A stretch of DNA of 64,000 nt from Malus domestica. Lineage: Eukaryota > Streptophyta > Magnoliopsida > Rosales > Rosaceae. The notes below the pieces were generated by a model that made no database searches, was not told the DNA's origin, and saw only the letters and a program-made list of their open reading frames with translations. This document shows positions 56,001 through 64,000 of this stretch, piece after piece (within the stretch, counting starts at the first letter, position 1; each line of letters starts with the position of its first letter). A program made the position numbers and the translations under genes. The stretch lies in contig NC_091673.1 of NCBI RefSeq assembly GCF_042453785.1, positions 1,867,501 to 1,931,500 of the forward strand, read 5' to 3'.

Positions 56001-56149
56001 TGATATCATCCATCCCTCTCTAGTCTCTAGTGATAAATATAACACAAGACTATGACGTTATATGATCAAAATAACAAAAAAAAAAAAAAAAAGGGTTAGC
56101 AAATGAAAATTGAGAGATAAGCATGGAAAGCAACATTGTCAATTGTCAA
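53033..56149. other. Gene-poor AT-rich DNA
   Basis: No gene was recognised over 3.1 kb. There are a poly-T run with preceding TG repeat (54008-54048), a perfect 11-bp hairpin at 54549-54575, and TTAATTAAAAATCCCCATTAG repeated at about 55470 and 55519 (one word shared, spaced ~50 bp). Confidence 0.5.
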
Positions 56150-56635
56150 GGGCATATTTGTTGATTTATCATCTTAACTTGTATAAAGCTGTCAATTTCT
56201 TATCTGGACTTTAATTTTAGCTGATTACCTATTTGAATTTTTATAATTAGCTAATTTTCCCCTTGAACTTTAATTTTAGCCGATTAACCATCTGAACTTT
56301 TATAAATAGTCAATTTCCCCATGCCTTAGATTTTAAAAGTTCACATCCAATTTCCCATCCATCTTGATCACGGAAACAACATATGACAACTATATGAGAG
56401 CAAAAAGGATGAAAAATTGGATGGATGAAAAATTGAATGAAAGTTTTTAAAATCTAATGCCAAAGGGAGAATTGGCTATTTATAAAAGTTTAATGGGGTA
56501 ATTGGCTAAAATAAAAGTTCAAGGAAAAAATTGGCTAATTAAAAAAGTTTAAGGAGGTAATCGGCTAAAATTAAAATTCAAGAAGAAATTTAACAGCTGC
56601 ATATAAGTTCGGGGGCAAAATAAGAAAAATACCTC
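56150..56635. mobile_element. Long-TIR foldback element, 486 bp
   Basis: The arms are inverted over about 190-210 bp, each with two to three internal repeats of TTTAATTTTAGC(T/C)GATTA-type words. ATTGTCAA is directly repeated at 56142-56149 and 56636-56643. Eight bases would suit hAT, while long arms suit MULE; the family is left open. Confidence 0.65.
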
Positions 56636-57962
56636 ATTGTCAAAATATGCTGGTTCTGTCACTCTAGAGATACTTCCGTTTTGTTCTCATCCTCCGATTG
56701 AATGAGAGAGTTCCCCTTTCCTCATGCTTGGTAATGAGAGACTTTTCAATGTATGGACACACGGTTTCAATAATAATATAATTAATTGAAAATTAAAAAA
56801 AAATTCTAATTTATTGTACTAAGACATTTGATGTATCCGTAACTCAAAACACTAAAAAATTTCTTTTTGATAACATTATATTATTATTATTATTATAACT
56901 AATTAATTAGGGACTGCCTTTTATATCAGTACCCCACAAGAACGGAAGAACCTGGAGAAGAATGTACGCATTTATTTCGTTTACAATGGCAACTTGGTTT
57001 AAATAAACATGAAAATATTTCTGAGCTGCCCCTACAAATGTAAGACAAGAACTTGTATAAGAATGCCGTCTACTTTTTTCTTTCAATTTTTTAAGTGATG
57101 CTCTTCATCAAGTATTTGGTAGGCATGTAGTCACGCAGAACAAAATTGCTCACTTGTTAGTTTATGCTCATAACGTAAGTGGCATTTTACCATAGTAGTG
57201 AAGAAGAGTTTTGTTCTTGCATCACACTGTGAATTCGAACTTCGTCGACTTTCTAATCTAACAAATCTATACAAAAAAATTCATGCTCATAATGTTATAA
57301 TTTGAATAAAACAATCACACTAACCACCACAAAATGGCCTAGTAGTTGGGACAAAGTTTAGGTCTGCATTTCACACGACACATTTTGAGTTCAATTTCTA
57401 ATGCTGGTGAACCGTATTATAATTATTTAAAAAAGCTGAAATGTTCTTGTGAGTCTTTTCAGTTTTCAAAAAAATAGACTACTCATAAATTACTATGCTG
57501 ACTTAGTGTTAGTGTTTCAAGTACACGTCATAAAAGTAAACAGAATAAAATGGAAGAAAAAAAAGAGGAAAAAATGAAAGGGCAAAAAAAGAAGCAGAAA
57601 GGACAAAATTAGAAAAGTGGCATAAATAAATTAATAAATAAGTAGGAAAGCAAAGAGGTATGGGTTTATGGCTGTTGGGTTTGCTTGCTTAATGCAGTCA
57701 CACCCGCCTTTTTCGGTTTTTTTTCTCTTCTCTAATCATCGGCCTTTACTTACCCCACCTCCCCATGTGCCTTTGGTTCTTATAAATCTCCCTCGCCACC
57801 AACAAATGTAATCATATTACAACACTGACACACTGTTAGTTAATAACACCTTTTCGAGATTTGGGTTTTCTTCCAAAACCAAATCTTGGAAATGGGTTCG
57901 ATTCGTATCCGGATTTCTGTCTGAGAGTTTTGGTGAACGGAGAGTGTCAAAAGACTCTGCCA
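56636..57962. other. Intergenic DNA, degenerate SINE-like segment, and promoter
   Basis: At about 57343-57425 a tRNA-like segment (AATGGCCTAGTAGTTGGG, TTTTGAGTTCAATTTC) may be a decayed SINE. The last ~200 bp is the promoter and leader of the next gene. Confidence 0.4.
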
Positions 57963-60900
57963 ATGGAGCGCTTGCCGGTTTCCTCCACCGCCTCTCTCCG
58001 CTTCTTCTTCTTCTTTCTGGGTTCTACTAGCTGCGTGTCGGGTCTGACTCGGAATGGACTCGGACCCACCAGAGACCTTCTCAAGTTTAGTCTAGGTACG
58101 TTTCTGAATTCGGTTTTTGAAACGGGTTGGATCTCGCATGCTTTTCCGGTTGCGGGGAGGATTTAGTGGTAGAAGAATTGGAAAGTTGGATTTTCTGGAG
58201 CCATTGTTGTTTTTGGTTTCGAGACAAATGTGAGAATACATAACCTTCGGGCGCAATTCATTTCACTTTTGGTCAGCAACCAAACAAGGCCGATGCTTTT
58301 TCTGTGATAAACCAGTAGCCTTGGAGTAGCTTGAACTCAAATGCTTATTTTCCTCTGGTTTTTCTGTTTGCTAAAGTTCTGAGTGCTTTTATTTTTCAGA
58401 CGCAAGCTCGAATTCCCCTTCTGTAGTTTGTGTAGATTAGATTAGAATATCGTTCGAATAAAAATGTTTTGAGTATTTTTTAAGTCTAAATGGTTGAATC
58501 TCAGCTGCTCAAAATCTTGCAACTTTCTAACATTGTAATTTTTTGACCTGTGTATTTGCAGTGGATGAAAGTCCGGGGTCGTGGAAAAATGGGATCTCGG
58601 AGACTGCTCGATCTCCAGGGCCTTCAAGCGATGCACCGCAAGGTAGGCTTGTTTTGGCGGCGAAAAGGACCAACAGGCCGGATATTCTCAGAAGGTTTAA
58701 GCATTATCGGGGAGGTTGGGACATTGTGGATCGGCATTACTGGGCTGTAAGTCTTGATTCCTTGTTGCATTGTTTTGGTGGACCTCCAGTATTGGTTTAA
58801 AGATGCAGAATTTGGTTGTTATGTCACGAATTTTTTGTTCTTTCTTTTACCTTATTAATATGCTATTTTAGGGAATAAAAAAAAGGATAAATTTAGTCAC
58901 CGCCCATGGTGGTAATGTTTACCACCCTATTCATCACCGTTGGATGATTTTATATTTTGAGATTTGTGTCTATACATTGTACAGATCTCGAAATTAAACT
59001 CATCTAACGGTGATAAATGAGAGTGGTGAGCATTACACCACTTGAGGGTGGTGTGAAATAATCCCGAAAAAGTGATGCTTGTTACAATGCGAAGGTTTTA
59101 ACTGATAAAGAAATAGTGAAATCCATCTTTTGATGTCCCTTCTCGTTCCATTGTTTTAAGTTGTGGTTACTTACAAAGATAAACCACTGCTTTGTGAATA
59201 GGAATTTTGAAGGATTATGTTGTTACTTGTACGTTTAAGTTTACCATCATTTCCGTTGTAATGTGGTCGCTATGTTTCTGCAGTCTGTTGGATTTACAGG
59301 TGCTGTTGGTTTCATTATTGCCGTCCTGTGGTTTGTTGCTTTTGGCATGATACTGGTGGTTCATCATTGCTGTGGATGGAAGATAAACATTAAAGATGAA
59401 GGATCACACCGCTTGCAGAGGATATGCTTGATTATGCTACTGGTCTTCACATGTGCTTCAGCGTAATGATCTGAACTTCGTATTTTTGGCTTAAGATTGT
59501 ATAATGAGGATTTTTATGTAGTGTAGGAAAGTTTTCATACTATGGTTAGGCAGCACCTGATAGTATTGGCCATCTATGTCTCTTGTGCCCCAGCTCTAAC
59601 ACGATAAACTATATCACACAGGACTGGATGTATTCTTCTTTCTGTTGGGCAAGATGAATTTCATGACGAAGTGATGCATACTTTAAATTATGTTGTTAAC
59701 CAGTCAGACTACACTGTGCAGACCCTGAGAAATGTCACAGGGTATCTGACCCTTGCAAAGGCTATTAACGTGGCCCAGGTATTCTTACCTTCTGATGTCA
59801 TGGATGATATTGACAAGCTGAATGTGGATCTGAACACTGCAGCGGACACACTAACGGAGAAGACAAGTGAAAATTCTGTTAAAGTAAAAAGAGTCTTCAA
59901 TATTGTGTATGTGTCCATAAACTTCGGTTCTACACTTTAATTAATGGGTTATACTGACTCCCCATGTTTTTAGTGGACTAATTTTTAGTTGATTGTTGCA
60001 GGCGTTCATCTTTAATCACCGTAGCAGCAGTGATGCTTCTCTTAGCTGTGATTGGTCTTTGTACGTAACAACCTAAACAACCTGATGAATGAAATCTATT
60101 ATTTATTCCTCTTGTTTATTGGTATTTTTGCCTACTTTCAATTTCAACTAATTGATGTATCTTGTTGCAGTTCTGTCCCTCCTTAGGCACCAACATGCGA
60201 TCCACATGTAAGTTGCCCTTTTACTCGGCCGTTTTGCTGTGCTTGTACTAATTCTACGACTCTTCACATTCTGGGGTGTTTTCATGTTTCTGTCTGACAA
60301 AGCCATGATGTTGTTGCAGATTTATTGTTAGTGGATGGCTACTTGTGGCAATTACATTCATTCTTTCCGGAGGTTTTGTTATCCTCAACAAGTAAGAATA
60401 TGTAATCTTTGATGGAAATGTTTCTGTTTTGGTATATATTTGCTTGTCTAGTGAATCAGTAATTCAACACATTTCTATGGTGATTGTGTTTCAGTGCTGT
60501 TTCCGACACCTGTGTAGCCATGGAAGAATGGGTAGAACATCCTCACGCCGAAACAGCACTTAGCAACATCCTTCCATGTGTTGACCAGAGAACCACGGAC
60601 AAGACCCTTAGTCAGAGTAAGCAGATTATCATTGACATTGTAAATGTTGTCAACCAGTTCATCTATACCTATGCCAATACGTACCCTTCCCCTGCAAGTC
60701 CATACCCATACTATTACAATCAGTCGGGGCCTCTGATGCCACCTCTCTGTTACCCGTACGATTCTCAGCTGAGAGACCGACAGTGTGGGGATCAAGAGGT
60801 GTCTATTTCAAATGCTTCTTTGGTAAGAATTGTCGACTTTGACTATTAATTTGGTGTCTTTGTATATTCTACTGGAAGCTGCTTGATTTGTGGAATTAAT

Positions 60901-61403
60901 AGATTAGAGAAACAATTGACGATGGCTTGCTTAGTCCCATCTATTTGGTTGTGTGAATTCTTCAGGTTTGGCAGAACTATATATGTGAAGTCTCAGCATC
61001 CGGTATGTGCACAACTGTCGGAAGGGTGAACCCGGACATCTACAATCAGCTTGTTGCAGCTGTTAACGAGTGCTATGCACTTCAGCACTACACCCCGCCA
61101 TTACTGAACCTCCAGGATTGTAATTTTGTTCGAGACACATTTCGAACAATCACATCAAGTTACTGTCCTCCACTGGACCATTACCTGAAAATTGTGAATG
61201 CAGGATTGGCCCTGATTTCAGTTGGAGTCTTGCTGTGCCTTGTTCTCTGGATACTTTTTGCAAACCGCCCCAGAACGGAGGAAGAGTTTGCAAAACTATC
61301 CTTACCAATAAAAGGCAGGAGCAAAAGTAGCAGTTCCGGCAATAATACCAATAATAGCAGCAGCAGCAATGCATTGTCATCAGACACATCAAATGAAGTC
61401 TAG
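57963..61403 (+). CDS. Plant multi-pass transmembrane protein (At1g71110 family)
   Basis: There are nine exons (57963-58095, 58562-58746, 59284-59462, 59622-59906, 60002-60060, 60171-60207, 60320-60391, 60495-60822, 60966-61403), giving 571 residues in frame, all GT-AG. The N terminus looks like a signal sequence (LRFFFFFLGST). A conserved entry block (RRFKHYRGGWDIVDRHYWASVG, shown in part) precedes two membrane segments (AVGFIIAVLWFVAFGMILVV, LIMLLVFTCASA). A large extracytoplasmic region and further segments follow (VAAVMLLLAVIGLF, FIVSGWLLVAITF, then a Cys-rich domain and AGLALISVGVLLCLVLWILF near the C terminus). The tail is Ser/Asn-rich. The family is conserved in plants but lacks an assigned function. 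From memory it matches At1g71110. The start at 57963 is the first ATG that gives the signal sequence. Confidence 0.85.
58885..59064. mobile_element. MITE in intron 2 of the membrane-protein gene
   Basis: The arms are inverted over about 85 bp: GGATAAATTTAGTCACC against, inverted, GGGATTATTTCACACCACC, and further in CACCGTTGGATGA against CACCGTTAGATGA. Exact ends and target duplication were not fixed. It lies wholly in the intron. Confidence 0.6.
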
Positions 61404-62058
61404 TAGTACTAGGTCTCAAAGAGTAGAAATTGGTTGTAGAATTAAGGTTTGTTATCGTCATTATTTTTCCGAATGAAATATCAAAAAGAAAAACCGAGTG
61501 GAGCGAAGTTCCATTCTGATGAGAATTCTGGTCCTGTATCTGGTTTCTTGTGTATAGTAAAAGCAATTTAGATATCGTTGATCATCTCTGTCTTGCCTTT
61601 TGATTCCGAGTATGCGTTCATCTCAGTTTTGAAAATTTACAGGTACCAAATTATCGTCGACAAAATTAAACAGTTGAAATCAGAGGTACTGCAGAACTTG
61701 GTATTGTTTCAGAACGAATAGATCATCGTTCAGTCGACGAAAAGATCACATTTTCAATTGAAATTATCAAAGTGAAGCTTGAGCATTTTACTAATCTACT
61801 GAATTTGCCTCAAATTTGCTCACAAAATAAATCATGTAAAAATACGAAGACTATGAATTTTTCACTGAATTGATCTTTTCATATGCTAATTTTGCCCCCT
61901 TTGAATCACATCAGATACAAAAGAACCAGTGAAAATTACAAGAAAAGTCACCAACTTTCCATCTAATTACAAGAAAAGCTAACGACCCAAAAATTTCTTC
62001 GGTAAAAAATCGAACTTGTTTGCAAGAAATTTCCAACAATTAGCAGAAGAAGCTGTTC
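61404..62058. other. Convergent 3' region
   Basis: This holds the 3' ends of the membrane-protein gene and of the second FLA gene. No other feature was recognised. Confidence 0.5.
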
Positions 62059-63090
62059 TCAAAATTCAGTATTATCAAACGGCACCTCATCGTCGGTTCT
62101 TCCACTTCCCGGCGAAGACTCATCGGCATCTTCCGGCGTCTCTGGCATCACAAGAGTCTCGCGGAGGCCGTGAACGACGAAGGTGTCGCCGTAGTACATG
62201 TTGGCGAAGAAGACCGGAACTCCATTCAGTAGCAAAACGTCGCCTTTCCTCGAGATTGTGATGGCGAAACCCTGCATATACGTCGGAAGCACAACGCCGT
62301 CGTTGAAACCTGCCAAATCGCTCCACATCAGCCGGCACGGAACGACGTGTCGGAGAAAGATCGAGGATTCTTGCAGTGGGTTGTCCATCGCTTGGTCGAG
62401 AGGAGCGAACACGGTCATCGGATTCGAGTTCTTGAAGCCAAGAAGTTGCATATCGAGGAACGACGCCATGACATTGTAGCCATGGGACCTCAGCATCTCA
62501 CTCGCTTCTTCGAACCAGGAAGCTCCGGGAAACCCAGCTGTGGCTGTGCCGTTGGCGGAGGTTGGTGGGGATGAAGACCCACAAACCGGATCTGGAAGGG
62601 GGATCCGAGTCGGTGTCGGGAGATGAAAATTGAGGTCGAAGAAGTTTTCGATTCCGAAAATGATTAGGAACCCGTCGTCGTAGATAGGCGACCCGGAAGT
62701 GATCTTGACGTTGTTGAGCGAAATTGGAACGCCGGAGGGGGGCGTGGTGACGGAGAGAGAGTGGCCGGAGAGTAAAGTCGGGATCTTGGTGCCGGGGGGG
62801 AGGGATTTGAGGGTTTGGAGGGGCAGGGGAAGAGGGCAGAAGTGGTACTGGAGCAGAGAGAGGGCAGGTTGACCTGATTTGGTGAAGGCGGAGTCCGGCG
62901 GAGCGAAGATGGTAAGCGAGGGGGACTGAGGGATGAGGGACTCGGAGACGAGCTCAAGAGTCATCGCCATGGAGACGTAGCCGGAATCAGAGAGGATTTC
63001 GGCGGCATCTTGGACGGCCTGGGCCGGGAGGGCGGATGAGAAAGAGAGGAGTGAGAGGAGGATGATGAAAACGAGAAGCGGCTCCGCCAT
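62059..63090 (-). CDS. Fasciclin-like arabinogalactan protein, second copy
   Basis: An intronless gene of 343 residues. The signal peptide is MAEPLLVFIILLSLLSFSSA. The first fasciclin-like region is at about 22-165 (QDAAEILSDSGYVSMAMTLEL, LTIFAPPDSAF, LLQYHFCPLPLPLQTLKSLP). The second is at about 195-320 (LRSHGYNVMASFLDMQLLG, MTVFAPLDQAM, IFLRHVVPCRLMWSDLAGFNDG, FVVHGLRETLVMP). The tail is acidic and has no GPI-anchor signal. Domain order and many block residues equal those of the gene at 2285-3379, so the two are paralogs; the linker is more Pro/Thr-rich here. An upstream in-frame ATG at 63204 would bury the signal peptide, so 63090 is used. It is likely secreted to the wall; the specific role is unknown. 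Confidence 0.87.
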   Translation of the reverse strand: MAEPLLVFIILLSLLSFSSALPAQAVQDAAEILSDSGYVSMAMTLELVSESLIPQSPSLTIFAPPDSAFTKSGQPALSLLQYHFCPLPLPLQTLKSLPPGTKIPTLLSGHSLSVTTPPSGVPISLNNVKITSGSPIYDDGFLIIFGIENFFDLNFHLPTPTRIPLPDPVCGSSSPPTSANGTATAGFPGASWFEEASEMLRSHGYNVMASFLDMQLLGFKNSNPMTVFAPLDQAMDNPLQESSIFLRHVVPCRLMWSDLAGFNDGVVLPTYMQGFAITISRKGDVLLLNGVPVFFANMYYGDTFVVHGLRETLVMPETPEDADESSPGSGRTDDEVPFDNTEF

Positions 63091-64000
63091 TGATGGGTGG
63101 TTGTGTGGAGGAGCTTCAAGAATCAAAAGGAGGAAGTTTGGTTTCTTGGAGTGGGATTTCGTTGGACTGCAGTTGCAAAGTGCGAGTGAGAGTGACAGTG
63201 GCATTCAATGTAAATTTAGAGACGGTTGGTTCTTGAATTTGGCGGTAAAAAGTGGACGCGTGGCGTGAGTGGGTTTGTTGATTCTCTGGTGTTCGTTACG
63301 AGGAGTTTGTTAGGCGGTTTGTCTTCAACTTACTGTAATACCCCTTTCACATGAGCATCTCTTCCGGGTTGAAGTGGTTGGCAGGCAAAGTCTCCGACTC
63401 AGACTAGTAAGGTCGGTGAATTAGGTAGGAAAGCGTAGGTCAGCGCTGTTGAGATAGAAAAGCTGACGGATGTGGTTCGCGATGGTGTCGAGAAGGTTGA
63501 GGGCCACCGGTGACCGTGCTTTCTTCGTTGCGCTCCCCCTTATTGTTAGTCCTCTTACCATACACCACTACCACCAACCATTAGCACAACTTCGAAGAAT
63601 AACTTTTTTACTGTATACAACTATGGATGTTGTTCATATGCGACTCCCGCTAGCCGTAAAGTACTGGGTTCCAAACCTCACCATTGAAACGATTTAAGTT
63701 GCTTCTTAAGTTTAGTCCAAACTAAACTGGAGTTAAAACTCTGGTAGTGAGGTCATATCTCTGTCTTGAGAAAATGCTTTCTTTTAGCAGGGTCTAGGGG
63801 GTCTCGCAACCCTCGAAAAAGACTCTCATTGGTGGGAGGATTCATTCTTTATTCCTGCAGCTTAGAAGCCTCAAGCTCCACCCCCCTTAACCAGACCCGC
63901 CTAGTTTGAAAGGCTCAGCAAGAGGAAGTCTCTAGTCCAGTCTAGCGATCATGTTTGAATTCGAACTAGTTGGGGATTCGCACATGACTCTACACAATTT
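63091..64000. other. Second FLA promoter and unassigned DNA
   Basis: The first ~200 bp is the upstream region of the minus-strand FLA gene. From about 63300 to the end no gene was recognised. The sequence is less AT-rich than other spacers and may belong to a transposon that runs past the window. Confidence 0.4.

Noticed and set aside
57343-57425. Degenerate tRNA-like segment
   Set aside because: The boxes are weak and no boundaries can be set.
1-64000. CRISPR arrays, bacterial operons, ribosome binding sites
   Set aside because: This is plant nuclear DNA with introns; the spaced repeats seen are microsatellites or transposon parts.

Overview
The window is nuclear DNA of a eudicot plant. 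The genes are intron-bearing and the intergenic DNA is AT-rich. There is a plant MIR319 gene, a nuclear tRNA-Leu, angiosperm SINEs (one of the Au type), many foldback DNA transposons and one large Ty3/gypsy retrotransposon. A rosid, perhaps a Rosaceae tree, fits the general look, but that is a weak inference.

Layout, left to right: an end of a hAT transposon and a LINE scrap (1-1105); a tRNA-derived SINE; a fasciclin-like arabinogalactan protein gene (2285-3379, +); a mitochondrial P-class PPR gene (3823-5394, -); a GT14 glucuronosyltransferase-like gene with 4 exons (6314-8309, -); an EAF transcription-elongation factor gene with 4 exons (9793-12171, -); an ABCG7-type half transporter gene with 11 exons (12735-17292, +), head to head with EAF; and a tandem pair of uncharacterised 155-residue proteins (18801-19268 and 21221-21688). 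Next comes a zone crowded with Mutator-like foldback elements with exact target-site duplications (18187-24403), then MIR319 on the minus strand (25728-25906).

A 13.5 kb Ty3/gypsy (Tat-type) element sits at 27024-40561, about 0.8 kb upstream of the MIR319 TATA box. Its 946 bp LTRs look identical and it carries an antisense plant-mobile-domain ORF. To its right are a hAT remnant with an Au SINE nested inside, tRNA-Leu(UAA), a PILS auxin-carrier-like gene (45010-46359, +), ribose-5-phosphate isomerase (49759-50544, +), a PIF/Harbinger-type element and a 5 kb gene-poor stretch. A 9-exon membrane-protein gene (57963-61403, +) follows, and then a second fasciclin-like gene (62059-63090, -) paralogous to the first and facing it.

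From memory of Arabidopsis, the series PPR, GT14, EAF, PILS, ribose-5-phosphate isomerase, membrane protein matches neighbouring loci At1g71060 to At1g71110. The block therefore looks like an ancestral collinear segment into which ABCG7, the tandem pair, MIR319 and many transposons are interposed. The genes do not form a pathway. Several concern the cell wall and surface (two FLAs, a GT14 that would decorate arabinogalactan glycans, a pentose-phosphate enzyme linked to cellulose synthesis in Arabidopsis). MIR319 targets TCP and some MYB transcripts.

All exon joins were read by eye. Each multi-exon gene closes in frame with GT-AG introns, except one GC-AG intron in the GT14 gene.
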